Assembly (NCBI GenBank): GCA_965203985.1
Contig: CBDBDS010000003.1
Coordinates: 248,001-312,000, forward strand
DNA: 64,000 nucleotides
Reading direction: 5' to 3'
From: Bin87 sp965203985
Lineage (GTDB): Bacteria > Chloroflexota > Dehalococcoidia > Lucifugimonadales > UBA3495
Made by a program: the position numbers and the translations under genes. Below the pieces are notes generated by a model. It was not told the origin of the DNA. It worked only from the letters and a program-made list of their open reading frames with translations, and ran no database searches. Below are positions 1-8,255 of this stretch, in pieces; the first letter of the stretch is position 1; the number at the start of each line of letters is the position of its first letter.

Positions 1-1
1 C

Positions 2-214
2 CAGGTCGATGTTTCATCTGTGGATCGGGAAGCCTCTCCTCGCCCGATGGCCGCCGAATCCTATCTGGGTCGCCATCGCGCAATTGACCGCTATGAAGCC
101 GCACGAGCGGAAGAGTTGTTGCAATGGCAAAGCCTGTGTCAGGAACGTGACCGGGAGAAAGCCGAAGCCATCGAACGCGTCCGTGCCGCCGAGCCTGCGG
201 AATCCCGGAGTTGA
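2..214 (+). CDS. C-terminal end of an unidentified protein (5' partial)
   Basis: A reading frame is open from the window edge and ends in TGA at 212-214, 16 bases before the next gene. The visible 70 residues are hydrophilic and rich in Glu, Arg and Ala, with a likely helix in the stretch RYEAARAEELLQWQ. There is no membrane segment or recognisable motif. The charged, helix-forming composition and the close spacing to the downstream start fit the tail of a gene in the same transcript. I do not recognise the family, and a chance open frame cannot be excluded because only the end is visible. Confidence 0.45.
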   Translation, partial: QVDVSSVDREASPRPMAAESYLGRHRAIDRYEAARAEELLQWQSLCQERDREKAEAIERVRAAEPAESRS

Positions 215-230
215 TTGGGAGTTGTTCATC

Positions 231-1184
231 ATGCCCATCCTCGTACGGCGCTCCAACCTGATCGTTCCCGCGGTCGAGCAGCGGGCCGTGCGCCGCAGCT
301 GGATGTATGACGCCGACTCCGTGACCATCGACCTTCAGGCCGGGACGCCGGTTTCGCAACTCCCACAGGTCAGGAAAACGCTGCGCCAGTCAATCTCCCT
401 GGCGGGAAAGGCCGGCGCCGAGGTCTTCGTCCGGGTCAACGCCCAGTTTGTCTACGCCGACAGCGATGCCGCCGTCGGACCTGACCTGACCGGCATCATT
501 CTCCCCGGGGTCGAATCGTCCGAAACGATCGCAGAGGCCGACGCCGTTTTGTCCGAGCTGGAACGCAAATATGGTGTTGTTCACGGTTCCTTGGAAATAG
601 CACCGTCCATCGAAACCGCGGCCGGCGTTTGGCACATACGCGACATCATCACCGCCTCGCCGCGCATCAGGCAGGCGGGTATCGATGAGGCCGCCCTTGC
701 CGCCTCCCTGGGCATCACCCAGTCGGCGGAGCACGACCCCTTCGTATACGCCCGCGGCCGCCTGTGCATCGAGGCCACCGCCGCCGGCGTCCAACCGGTC
801 GCCGTCGCCGACCCCATGGGTGTACAAACCGGGCATCTTTCCCACGAGGAGATGGCCAAACTCGCCACCGATACCCGTAACTTGGGCTTCAAAGGCATTG
901 TCTGTGGGCATCCCGCTTGGATCGCTCCCGTCAACGAGGCCTACACGCCCACGAAATCGCTGGTAGAATACTACACCCAGGTCCGGGAGGTCTTCGCCCA
1001 GGCCCTTGCCGCCGGCACCGCCGCAGCGCCGTTCGCCGGTCGAATGATCGACGTGCCCGTGGACGAATGGGCCAAGGACGTGCTCGCCATGAGCGCCGCC
1101 TGCGCCGCTCGCGACGCCGAAAAGCAGGCCGCTTTGGCCGCCGCCGAAATTTATTTCGACCCCTCGGTGCCGGTGATTGACTAG
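231..1184 (+). CDS. HpcH/HpaI aldolase / citrate lyase beta-like (CitE-like) protein
   Basis: This is a TIM-barrel lyase of the CitE/malyl-CoA lyase type, which makes or cleaves C-C bonds in CoA-linked or free oxo-acids. The N-terminal stretch RRSNLIVPAVEQRAV followed by DSVTIDLQAGTP corresponds to the family pattern R-S-x-L-x-x-P and D-x-V-x-x-D-L-E. Further landmarks are VFVRVNA (substrate Arg), GIILPGVES, LEIAPSIETAAGV (metal-binding Glu region) and GFKGIVCGHPAWIAPVNEAY, the usual C-terminal signature. The ATG at 231 is chosen because GGGAG lies nine bases upstream; a frame extending 74 codons further upstream has no similarity to the family and overlaps the preceding gene. At 317 residues it has the usual family length. 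The acidic residue after DLQ is glutamine where many homologues have Glu, so the exact substrate is uncertain. Confidence 0.82.
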   Translation: MPILVRRSNLIVPAVEQRAVRRSWMYDADSVTIDLQAGTPVSQLPQVRKTLRQSISLAGKAGAEVFVRVNAQFVYADSDAAVGPDLTGIILPGVESSETIAEADAVLSELERKYGVVHGSLEIAPSIETAAGVWHIRDIITASPRIRQAGIDEAALAASLGITQSAEHDPFVYARGRLCIEATAAGVQPVAVADPMGVQTGHLSHEEMAKLATDTRNLGFKGIVCGHPAWIAPVNEAYTPTKSLVEYYTQVREVFAQALAAGTAAAPFAGRMIDVPVDEWAKDVLAMSAACAARDAEKQAALAAAEIYFDPSVPVID

Positions 1185-1280
1185 CCTTCCCGCCTGGTAC
1201 GCGCCGTTTGCGCCGGACGGGGTAGCGATAGCCCGTCAACCCTTGTCCCGCTCTCTCGCATACCCAGTTTCTCTGGAGCT

Positions 1281-1310
1281 GTCATTGTGAGCGAAGCGCG
1301 GCAATCTCGT
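1281..1310 (+). repeat. Dispersed 30-bp repeat, family R1
   Basis: The sequence reads GTCATTGTGAGCGAAGCGCG followed by GCAATCTCGT. Near-identical copies occur at 7958-7986, 8002-8030, 11691-11720 and, inverted, at 60431-60463; a degenerate copy lies at 60372-60405. All are intergenic. The element contains a short dyad (GATTGC/GCAATC type ends) as in known REP-like repeats. Confidence 0.75.
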
Positions 1311-1498
1311 CAGGGCAACGGACACCGCCGCGTGAACGGGTCGCCACGTCGCTGCACTTCTCTCCATGACAAACTGGATACGCGTGCGGCGTCCCTCTCA
1401 CACTGCATCGCTTCCAGTATCCTATAGAAGCCGTTCACGGGACGGGTGCAGTATCCTCGAAACGGCCCTGCACCCCCAGCATGCTTCAGGAGACTCCC

Positions 1499-1915
1499 AT
1501 GATCTACATCGACGACGAACTTCGCCGCCGCATCGACAACGCACTGGCGGACCGCTGCCCCATGTTCATCGCTACCGTATCCCCGGACGGCGAGCCGCAG
1601 ATCAGCATGCGCGGCAGCGTTCTGGTGTTCGATCGGGAAACTCTGGCCTTCTGGGAACGCGGCTGGCGCAACTCCGCCGCCAATATCCAGAACGGTTCCA
1701 GGGTCGTGCTCTTCTATCGCCACCCCACTGAGCGCGTCAACTTGCGCTTCTATGGCACCGCCACCATGTACCGCGAAGGCGCAATCAGGGACAACGTCAT
1801 GTCCCGCACCGTCCAGGGCGAGCTCGACCGCGACCCCGAGCGTACCGGCGCCGCCGTCCTGGTTCGCCTCTACCGCATCAACCAGCTGTCCGGAGAAGTC
1901 CTACAGGAACGATGA
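1499..1915 (+). CDS. Pyridoxamine 5'-phosphate oxidase (PPOX)-fold protein
   Basis: A 138-residue flavin-binding split-barrel protein. FIATVSPDGEPQISMRGS matches the family motif for strand 1 and 2 (FLATVxxDGxPxVxxxGF), LAFWERGWRNSAANIQNGSRVVLFY matches the strand that carries the phosphate-binding region, and LRFYGTATMYREG the following strand. Such proteins bind FMN, F420 or haem and reduce small molecules, or act as stress-related oxidases; the substrate cannot be told. The start at 1499 follows AGGAG by six bases and is preferred over an in-frame ATG at 1481, which would place the ribosome site inside the gene. The TGA overlaps the ATG of the next gene (ATGA), so the two are probably translationally coupled. 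The last 54 bases are duplicated further downstream. Confidence 0.85.
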   Translation: MIYIDDELRRRIDNALADRCPMFIATVSPDGEPQISMRGSVLVFDRETLAFWERGWRNSAANIQNGSRVVLFYRHPTERVNLRFYGTATMYREGAIRDNVMSRTVQGELDRDPERTGAAVLVRLYRINQLSGEVLQER

Positions 1916-2172
1916 GCCGCAGAATGTCGATTTCCATTTCACACCTCACCGCCCAGGCTCTGCGCATCGAAGCAGGTAAGCCGTGGCACTCCAACCTCCT
2001 GCTCAATTCAATAGCCGCCGGCGTGATCGTCGGCGGCTCCGCCGCTCTCGCGGTCGCGATCATGTCGCTCATACCCGGATGGGGTGCTGTTTCCCTGGCG
2101 ACTACGCCAACCTTCTGCATCGCTTCTCTCTTGTGCGCCACGGTGATAGCCGTCAAGTCCTGGTCCCGTTGA
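1912..2172 (+). CDS. Small membrane protein of unknown function
   Basis: An 86-residue protein with two probable membrane helices, about residues 27-53 (LLLNSIAAGVIVGGSAALAV and onward) and 66-82 (TFCIASLLCATVIAVK). The N-terminus is amphipathic and basic, the C-terminus ends KSWSR. The ATG overlaps the stop codon of the PPOX-fold gene by four bases, and no separate ribosome site is needed. No family is recognised. It sits between the PPOX-fold gene and a relic of that gene's 3' end, so it may have been inserted into, or carried with, a tandem duplication. Confidence 0.6.
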   Translation: MSRRMSISISHLTAQALRIEAGKPWHSNLLLNSIAAGVIVGGSAALAVAIMSLIPGWGAVSLATTPTFCIASLLCATVIAVKSWSR

Positions 2173-2230
2173 TCGCCTCGTGGCCCTGCCCGTTTCGGCA
2201 TCAGTTCGTTCCGAAGGCTTGACCTCCCGC

Positions 2231-2284
2231 GTTCGCCTCTACCGCGTCAACCGGCTCTCCGGTGAGGTGTTGCAGGAACGCTGA
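2231..2284 (+). pseudogene. Relic of a second PPOX-fold gene (last 17 codons plus stop)
   Basis: These 54 bases, including the TGA, match the last 54 bases of the PPOX-fold gene (1862-1915) at 45 of 54 positions by my count. The encoded tail VRLYRVNRLSGEVLQER parallels VRLYRINQLSGEVLQER, and most differences are synonymous or conservative. No other part of a PPOX gene is found next to it. This looks like the remnant of a tandem duplicate whose body was lost or replaced by the small membrane gene. Confidence 0.75.
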
Positions 2285-2307
2285 TGCCCAGCTATCTGGT
2301 ACCGTGT

Positions 2308-2313
2308 TATCAT
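2308..2313 (+). promoter_or_regulatory. Putative -10 box before membrane cassette A
   Basis: TATCAT preceded by TG (CGTGTTATCAT) has the same extended -10 form seen before several stable RNA genes in this window. It lies 38 bases before the ATG at 2351. No clear -35 hexamer is visible. Confidence 0.3.
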
Positions 2314-2350
2314 CACGCCCCAGGGTGCGTTATCAGCCGCGAGGGCGAGC

Positions 2351-2530
2351 ATGTTCATAGTCAATACGATATTCGGCGGGGTACTCGGGGGAGTGGTCTG
2401 CTCCCTTCTGGTTGCCCTGATAGCATCTTTGTTCGGGTTCAAAAACGCTGACCTGGTAGTCTTGCCGGCGTTCTGGGCTACCGCGCCGCTTATCGCTTTT
2501 TGGATAGGATGGAAATCCTTTCCGCGATGA
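2351..2530 (+). CDS. Small two-helix membrane protein, cassette A gene 1
   Basis: A 59-codon frame, MFIVNTIFGG to WIGWKSFPR, is almost entirely hydrophobic, with two membrane helices at about residues 4-29 and 36-54 separated by FKNAD. Its TGA overlaps the ATGATG of the next gene. It aligns without gaps to the product at 30059 at M1, G10, G14, G29, L38, P39 and T44, and both genes are followed directly by a second membrane gene of one family. This pairing, not the sequence alone, is the main evidence that the frame is real. The function is unknown. Confidence 0.55.
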   Translation: MFIVNTIFGGVLGGVVCSLLVALIASLFGFKNADLVVLPAFWATAPLIAFWIGWKSFPR

Positions 2531-2883
2531 TGGCAACCCTTCGCCGCGCAATTGGGTGGGTAGCAAAACCGATTGCGTGGGCTTGTGAAAATCCGGGGAA
2601 ATCACTCATCATCCTATGGCTGACCCTCGGTGTTCTGCTGTGGGTTTTCCTTTTGTCGCCGTACCTTGGCGAACTGGGAAATTGCCTCTTTGGCAGCCCC
2701 GAAGAAAGTCGTATCGACTGCCTAAACGTTCGCATCGCCAAACCACTGCGCGAGGACTCGGTAATCGCCGCCTACGCTGCCGCCACGGTAGGCGTACTGA
2801 TCGCATACCAGTTCGCGCGCCGCGGCGATGCGCCTCCAGCACGGCGAGATGGGGATGCAACCAAGATTCCTTGCCAGGATTAA
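2527..2883 (+). CDS. Small membrane protein with two conserved cysteines, cassette A gene 2
   Basis: About 118 residues from the ATG at 2527 (the next codon is also ATG). The N-terminus is basic and amphipathic. Helix 1 is LIILWLTLGVLLWVFLLSPY; then a loop contains NCL and DCL cysteines, and helix 2 is SVIAAYAAATVGVLIAYQ, followed by a basic hydrophilic tail. The layout PY - CL - CL - LR(E/D)D - AA is shared with the product at 30243-30569, so the two are probable paralogues. The start overlaps the previous stop (ATGA arrangement), which implies coupled translation. No known family is recognised. The cysteines would lie in the same loop and could form a disulfide. Confidence 0.55.
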   Translation: MMATLRRAIGWVAKPIAWACENPGKSLIILWLTLGVLLWVFLLSPYLGELGNCLFGSPEESRIDCLNVRIAKPLREDSVIAAYAAATVGVLIAYQFARRGDAPPARRDGDATKIPCQD

Positions 2884-2979
2884 GAACCTGCACGAGGAGC
2901 ATCCCCTTCTCTCTGAAAACCCCTGCTCCACCGTCAGCGCGCCCACAAAAGTCAACGAACAATTAGAAGCAGGAATGGT

Positions 2980-3861
2980 ATGCCCACATACAAAGGTAAC
3001 GTCGGCAACCTCATGCAGCACTGGACCCTCTGCGAACTGCTGCAAATCGCGCAGCAGCAAGGCGTCCCAGGACTGAATTTCATTGATGCCCACGCCATGG
3101 CGCCACTGGCGAGGACGAAAGATGGCCCGGATAGCCGATTCAACCGTGCGGAAGCCCGAGTGCGGAGAGACCATGTACCGCATCACCAATGGGAGTCAAG
3201 ATATGAATGGGCATGGCACCACTTGGCCCCAAGCATAGGCTATCCCAACAGTGCCGCCTTTGTAGAGAAGGTCTGGACAGGCGAATTCTCACTGTCGTTG
3301 TGCGAAGTGGACTGGCCTACCATAGCGGAACTGGGGTCGTGGCTAGATCGCGTTCGCAATTTAGAGCGGTGCAAAAACGCCGAGCTATTTCCAGGTGACT
3401 GGAGAGACGGGTTTGATCGATTGCTGCTCCACCCCGCTGATGTGAGGTTGTCTCCGGGCTCGCTGACGCTGGTCTCGCTTGACCCGTATCGGTACGACCC
3501 TACCAAGGATTTTGATGACGGGCGGAACAAAGACGGCGGGAATCTTTACCCGGATGATATTTCCCGACTGTTGCGCGCTCTGGCTACATCGAGGGTGCCA
3601 GACCCTATAATTATTCAGATGTCCACCTACAGCCATGATCGTGGCAGGGCATCACAGGGAAGGGTTATACCCCAGATCGACGTGGCACTGACCACACAAG
3701 GATTCTCAGATGGCGTGGTCGTGACTGTACCCAACGCCCAAGGGAATGGCGACCACCAAAGCATAATGTCGCTGGTGTACGCCCGCGGTCTTGACGACAA
3801 GCGGATCCGACGGTTGCAGAACCTTCCCCATTTCTGTAACGGTTGGGCTTGGGAGATTTAA
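2980..3861 (+). CDS. Uncharacterised protein, possible distant RlmJ/TcmP-like methyltransferase fold
   Basis: A 293-residue soluble protein. The opening YKGNVGNLMQHWTLCELL followed by LNFIDAHA resembles the start of RlmJ-type rRNA adenine methyltransferases (HAGNHADVLKH then FLYLDTHAG). LVSLDPYRYD stands where such enzymes have the catalytic D/N-P-P-Y. These are partial matches only: the glycine-rich SAM loop is replaced by AHAMAPLAR and the second proline is missing, so catalytic activity is doubtful. AGGA lies upstream of the ATG. It follows the small membrane cassette on the same strand with a 96-base gap. The GC content looks slightly lower than in the neighbouring metabolic genes. The name is tentative. 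Confidence 0.5.
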   Translation: MPTYKGNVGNLMQHWTLCELLQIAQQQGVPGLNFIDAHAMAPLARTKDGPDSRFNRAEARVRRDHVPHHQWESRYEWAWHHLAPSIGYPNSAAFVEKVWTGEFSLSLCEVDWPTIAELGSWLDRVRNLERCKNAELFPGDWRDGFDRLLLHPADVRLSPGSLTLVSLDPYRYDPTKDFDDGRNKDGGNLYPDDISRLLRALATSRVPDPIIIQMSTYSHDRGRASQGRVIPQIDVALTTQGFSDGVVVTVPNAQGNGDHQSIMSLVYARGLDDKRIRRLQNLPHFCNGWAWEI

Positions 3862-3950
3862 CGCCGTCGGGTAGAGCACCGTTCCGATGTGATGAGGGTC
3901 CGCAAACCTCCAGGATACTGTTGCATGGGTATCCCAAGCCTAAATCCACG

Positions 3951-6074
3951 CTAGGCATACCCCACCGCCAACGCATCCGCCGCCTTCACACCCTGTCCCA
4001 CCGGCAGCGCCATCAGCGGGTTGATGTCCAGCTCGCCCAGCGATCCCTCCAGCTGAGTCGCCATTTGCGAAACGTTCACCAGCACGTCAGCCAATGCGTC
4101 AACATCCGCCGCCGGCGCGCCCCGGAACCCACGCAGCAGCCGCGCCCCCTTCACCTCGTCGATCATCTCCAGCGCATCCTCGCGCGTGATCGGACACAGC
4201 CGCAGCGCAACGTCGTTGTACACCTCCACCATCACGCCGCCCGTCCCGAACAGCAGGATCGGCCCCAACTGCGCGTCGTAAGACACGCCCACAATCGTCT
4301 CGACGCCACCGGCAACCATCTCCTGCACCACCGCGCCGTCAACTCGCGCGTTTTCGTCATACCCGCGCGCGTTGGCAGTCACCTCCGCAAAAGCTGCCCG
4401 CACCGCATCGGCGTCAGCCAAGCCAAGCCGTATGGCGCCGGCCTCCGTCTTATGCAAAATATCTGCCGAGTTCACCTTCAGCGCCACCGGATAACCGATC
4501 CGCTCCGCCGCAGCCACCGCAGCGTCAGCGTCGCTCGCAATCTCTTCCCGCGTCGTCGACACGCCGAACGCCCGGATCAACCCCTTGCTGTCGTACTCCG
4601 ACAGCGCACCGCCGCCCGCCAGCGCCTCAGCAGCAGCCGTTTGCTCCGTCGTAAGCTCCGCAACCTGCGCGAACCCACGGGCCAACCGTTGCTCACGCCA
4701 GTCGTGGTAGTCATTCAGGAACCGCACGCCCGCCGCCAGTTTGTCCGGCACGTAGAACACCGGCACCCGCGCCTGCCTCAGCATCGGCAGACCCGACGCC
4801 GCGCCCCGCGTGCCCGTCCACAGGAAAGCCACCGGCATCCCGCTGGCGTCCCGTTGCGCAATCACCTGCGTCGCCTGTGGGTCCGCGCCCGCTGACGCGA
4901 CCACCAGCGTCCCGATGCCCTCGTCCTCTGCCATGAACGACATGATCGCGGGGAAGTCGTCGCTGTTGGCGAACCCCGTCACGTCCGACGGGTTGGCCGC
5001 CCAGCCGAAACCCTTCAGGATGTCGTTGATCCCGTCCCGCGCTCGGTCCGATAGCGCCGGCAGGTCCAGCCCCGCCTGCCCGAACATGTCCGCCGTCAGG
5101 CTGCTGATACCGCCCGAGTGCGACACCACGGCGACGCCCCGCTTTTGCGGCCTTGGGCACTGCGCCATCATGTTCGACACCTGAAGCAAGTCGTCATAGT
5201 CCTGCACCCGTATCACGCCGTACTGCGCGAACGCCGCTTCGTAAGCCGAGTCCTCACCCGTCAGCGCCGCCGTGTGCGATCCGGCCGCCCGCGATCCCAA
5301 ATCCGACCGCCCGATCTTGATCAGCACAATGGGCTTGCCCCGCTCGGCCGCCAGCCGCGCCACCTCCAGGAACTTCCGCCCGTCCTTGAAACCTTCAACG
5401 AACCCGGCGATGACCCGCGTGTCATCATCATCCAGCAGGTACCGTGCGAAGTCGCAAAAGTCCAGGTCCGCCTCGTTCCCGGTCGACACGATGTACGTGA
5501 ACCCGATGCCCTCGTCCACCGCCCGCGTCAGGAACGGCCCGAACGCCGACGCCCCGCTCTGGCACACCAGCCCGATGGGCCCGCTCAAGGCCGACGCTCC
5601 CAGCGACGACGCGCTGGCCCAGATGTTGTCCTTCAGGTTCGCCAGACCCAGGCAGTTCGGCCCGCTCACCCGCATCCCCGACTCCCGCGCGAACCGTCCC
5701 AGTTCGGCCTGCAGATCCCGCCGGTCGTCCACGGCCCGCTCGGAAAATCCCGCCGAGATCACGATGGCCGACTTGGCTCCCTTCTCGTGGCTCTCGCGCA
5801 GCGTGTCCAGCACCGCGTGGTACGGCACGACGATGCCCACCACGTCCGGCGCTTCCGGCAGCGCCGACACCGACGGATAGCACTGCAACCCCTGCACCTC
5901 TTCGTACCGAGGGTTCACCGGATACACGTTGACCCCGCGCTCCATCGACCCCATCGCCGCGGCCACGAACCGCCCGCCGTACTGCATCCGCGGCGTCGCT
6001 CCCACCACCGCAATCGACCGCGGGTTCAGCATCCGGTCAATTGACGCCAGCTGTGCATCAGTCCAGAAATCCAT
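3951..6074 (-). CDS. ADP-forming acyl/acetyl-CoA synthetase-like protein (fused alpha and beta domains)
   Basis: A 707-residue fused NDP-forming acyl-CoA synthetase, which interconverts acyl-CoA plus ADP and phosphate with the free acid plus ATP. It starts with a CoA-binding Rossmann domain (RSIAVVGATPRMQYGGRFV, then VNPRYEEVQGLQCYPSV). Two succinyl-CoA-ligase-like domains follow (GPNCLGLANL, GLVCQSGASA, and the phosphohistidine region GVAVVSHSGGIS). The ATP-grasp domain begins near SEYDSKGLIRAFGVST (VALKVNSADILHKTEAG; LFGTGGVMVEVYNDVALRLCPI). The histidine in SHSGG is the likely phosphorylated residue. The ATG at 6072-6074 follows a GAGGGGG ribosome site; a TTG five codons upstream overlaps that site and is less likely. 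The gene lies 96 bases downstream of a TPP enzyme on the same strand, suggesting joint 2-oxo-acid or acyl-CoA metabolism. Confidence 0.88.
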   Translation of the reverse strand: MDFWTDAQLASIDRMLNPRSIAVVGATPRMQYGGRFVAAAMGSMERGVNVYPVNPRYEEVQGLQCYPSVSALPEAPDVVGIVVPYHAVLDTLRESHEKGAKSAIVISAGFSERAVDDRRDLQAELGRFARESGMRVSGPNCLGLANLKDNIWASASSLGASALSGPIGLVCQSGASAFGPFLTRAVDEGIGFTYIVSTGNEADLDFCDFARYLLDDDDTRVIAGFVEGFKDGRKFLEVARLAAERGKPIVLIKIGRSDLGSRAAGSHTAALTGEDSAYEAAFAQYGVIRVQDYDDLLQVSNMMAQCPRPQKRGVAVVSHSGGISSLTADMFGQAGLDLPALSDRARDGINDILKGFGWAANPSDVTGFANSDDFPAIMSFMAEDEGIGTLVVASAGADPQATQVIAQRDASGMPVAFLWTGTRGAASGLPMLRQARVPVFYVPDKLAAGVRFLNDYHDWREQRLARGFAQVAELTTEQTAAAEALAGGGALSEYDSKGLIRAFGVSTTREEIASDADAAVAAAERIGYPVALKVNSADILHKTEAGAIRLGLADADAVRAAFAEVTANARGYDENARVDGAVVQEMVAGGVETIVGVSYDAQLGPILLFGTGGVMVEVYNDVALRLCPITREDALEMIDEVKGARLLRGFRGAPAADVDALADVLVNVSQMATQLEGSLGELDINPLMALPVGQGVKAADALAVGYA

Positions 6075-6170
6075 CGGTGTCCCCCTCAAATACAGGGGCG
6101 AATAACCATTCGCCCCTCGCGTCCAATCTCAGGATCAAAAATCCCGTCCATCCTGTCCATCGATGCAAGT

Positions 6171-7889
6171 TTAAGTCTCCCCCGACCTCCGCGCGTCCGC
6201 CCGCCAGTCGTCCGGACTCGGCCCCCGGTCGATCAGCACGTCCACCACCGCCGGCAGACCTGACGCCCGCGCGTCCCGCAGCGCGTCGCCCAGGTTGCGC
6301 GAGTCCGCCACCTGCACGCCGAAGCACCCGAACCCGCGCGCCACCGCCGCGTTGTCCGTCTCCGCGAACTCCGATGCGATGTACTGACCCGGCGCCTGGT
6401 GGTGCCGCACCATCCCCAGCGCGCCGTCGTTGAACACCACGCAGATGATCGGCAGGTTGTACTGCATCGCCGTCGACAGTGCGTTCACCGTCATCATGTA
6501 CCCGCCGTCTCCCGTCACGCTCACCACTGGCCGCCCCGGATACGCGATCTGGAGGCCCACCGACGCTGGCAGCCCCCAGCCCATGCCCGCCGTGCCGCCC
6601 GGGCAGAAGAACGTGTGCGCCTGCTGCGACTGGAACAGGTGCGCCATCCACGTCCGGTTGTTCCCCGCGTCCAGCGCGTACACCGTGTCCGCCGGCATCG
6701 TTTCCTGCAGGACCCGCACCAGCCGCTGCGGCAGCACCGGCGACGAGTCGGTGTGCAGTCCGGCGTCCTCGTAGAACCCCGCGTCCGTCTTGCGTCCCGG
6801 CAGCGCGCCGGCCCATTCGCTCCGGTTGCCGGCCGTCGATCCCGAATCCTCCGCCGATGCCTCCACCAGCTGCCCCAGGATGCTCCCGGCGTCGCCGATC
6901 AGCCCCAACTCCACCGGGAACGTCCAGCCGGCGTTCCGGTCGTCGATGTCAATCTGGATGATCCGCTGTCCCCGCGGGTTGAATATGTTGGGCCGCTCCC
7001 GCACCGTGTCCTGCGGGCTCAGCTTCGCCCCCACGATCACCACCGTGTCGGCGTCGCCCACCGCCCGGTTCGCCGCTTCCTGCCCGTAGACCCCGACCAT
7101 GCCCACCGATAGCGGGTGCGTCTCCGCGATGGCCGACTTCCCCTTGTAGCTCGTCGCCACCGGCGCGTTCCACTGCTCCGCCAGTTGTTGCAGGGCGCCG
7201 TGCGCCCCGGCCATGTGTACGCCGTTCCCCGCCACGATCACCGGCCGCCGCGACTGCGACAGGATCTCCACCGCCTTCTCGATGTCTGCTGGCGCCGCTT
7301 GCGGCTTGGCCGTGTTCAGGTACCCCGCCGTGTCGTGGATGAACGGCGGTGACTCCAGGTCAACCTCGCCCGCTATTGACGCCGTCCGCATCAGCAGGCA
7401 CGTCGGACCCGGCCGCCCGCTCATCGAGTGCTTGATCGCCAGTTGCGCTCCCAGCGCCGCCTCCTTGGGCGACGTCGCCAGCGTCGTGTACTTCGTCATC
7501 GACCGGAAGATGTTGTGCAGGTCGATGCTCCCGTACTCGCCGGCCCCCGACTGGTTCGCCGGATGCTGCCCCACGCCGCCGTCCGACGTGTCCGTCAGCA
7601 CCAGCATCGGGCTGCTGCTCAGCATCGCCTCCATGATCCCGAACGACGCGTTCGACCCCATGAAAAGCCCCTGCCCCATGATCACCGCCGGCTTTCCCGT
7701 CGCCCGTGCGTAGGCGTCGGCCATGATCGCCGCCGTCTGCTCGTGCCGCGTCAGGTACGTGTTGATGGCCGGCTCCTTCCCCACCAGGTTGGTGAAAATC
7801 TGCCCCGTTCCGCCGCCCGGTATCCCGAACACGGCATCAATCCCCGCCTCCTCCAGAAACTGCACAATCAACTCATGGGCCTGCGGCAT
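6171..7889 (-). CDS. Thiamine-pyrophosphate enzyme, acetolactate-synthase-like
   Basis: A 572-residue member of the acetolactate synthase / benzoylformate decarboxylase superfamily, which decarboxylates 2-oxo-acids or ligates their products. The N-terminal pyrimidine-binding domain has FGIPGGGTGQIF and RHEQTAAIMADAYARATG with the catalytic Glu at residue 50. The middle domain resembles the FAD/nucleotide-binding fold. The C-terminal domain carries the TPP-Mg motif GDGGYMMTVNAL from residue 460 to N487 (VVFNDGALG). GGAG precedes the ATG by about seven bases. With the downstream acyl-CoA synthetase gene it probably forms a two-gene unit. It is one of three such TPP enzymes in the window; none looks like the canonical valine/isoleucine enzyme, because no small regulatory subunit gene is adjacent. 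The substrate is unknown. Confidence 0.88.
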   Translation of the reverse strand: MPQAHELIVQFLEEAGIDAVFGIPGGGTGQIFTNLVGKEPAINTYLTRHEQTAAIMADAYARATGKPAVIMGQGLFMGSNASFGIMEAMLSSSPMLVLTDTSDGGVGQHPANQSGAGEYGSIDLHNIFRSMTKYTTLATSPKEAALGAQLAIKHSMSGRPGPTCLLMRTASIAGEVDLESPPFIHDTAGYLNTAKPQAAPADIEKAVEILSQSRRPVIVAGNGVHMAGAHGALQQLAEQWNAPVATSYKGKSAIAETHPLSVGMVGVYGQEAANRAVGDADTVVIVGAKLSPQDTVRERPNIFNPRGQRIIQIDIDDRNAGWTFPVELGLIGDAGSILGQLVEASAEDSGSTAGNRSEWAGALPGRKTDAGFYEDAGLHTDSSPVLPQRLVRVLQETMPADTVYALDAGNNRTWMAHLFQSQQAHTFFCPGGTAGMGWGLPASVGLQIAYPGRPVVSVTGDGGYMMTVNALSTAMQYNLPIICVVFNDGALGMVRHHQAPGQYIASEFAETDNAAVARGFGCFGVQVADSRNLGDALRDARASGLPAVVDVLIDRGPSPDDWRADARRSGET

Positions 7890-7957
7890 GGTACTTCTCC
7901 AGTGAAATCGTCATTACAAGAGTGAGGTCGTTGTCATTGCGACCGATTCCCCAACCT

Positions 7958-7986
7958 GTCATTGCGAGCGAAGCGCGGCAATCCTG
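7958..7986 (+). repeat. Dispersed repeat family R1, copy
   Basis: GTCATTGCGAGCGAAGCGCG followed by GCAATCCTG, a close match to the copy at 1281. A second copy follows 15 bases downstream, and a broken half copy (GTCATTGCGACCGATTCC) precedes it at 7933. The 366-base gap between the TPP enzyme and the methylase is mostly repeat-derived. Confidence 0.75.
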
Positions 7987-8001
7987 CCAGCCTCGCCCCC
8001 T

Positions 8002-8030
8002 GTCATTGCGAGCGCAGCGCGGCAATCTCG
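8002..8030 (+). repeat. Dispersed repeat family R1, copy
   Basis: GTCATTGCGAGCGCAGCGCG followed by GCAATCTCG, in direct orientation relative to the neighbouring copy at 7958. Confidence 0.75.
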
Positions 8031-8140
8031 TGGGTTCCGCGCACGCCCCGGCAGATCAGGGCCGATTGCCGCGATAATACCCACCGCCCGCCGGCCGGTC
8101 AACAAACCCGGTCGCCTGGCCGGATCCTTGCTCCAACACC

Positions 8141-8166
8141 GTCATTACTGCGCAAGCAGGAATCCA
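8141..8166 (+). repeat. Dispersed palindromic repeat family R2, degenerate copy
   Basis: GTCATTACTGCGCAAGCAGG followed by AATCCA. This is a variant of the GTCATTCCNGCGAAAGCNGGAATCCA palindrome found intact at 32599, 37819 and 62201. Confidence 0.55.
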
Positions 8167-8255
8167 TTGCGTTCTGCTTATAACATCGCGCCGTTGACCG
8201 CCGCGCCTGCCCACAATACCATGCCCACCTACCCAACCGTGCTCGGACGTGCGAC

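Noticed and set aside
3843..4895. A 350-codon Arg/His-rich frame opposite the acyl-CoA synthetase
   Set aside because: Composition-driven antisense frame; the synthetase motifs on the other strand are unambiguous.
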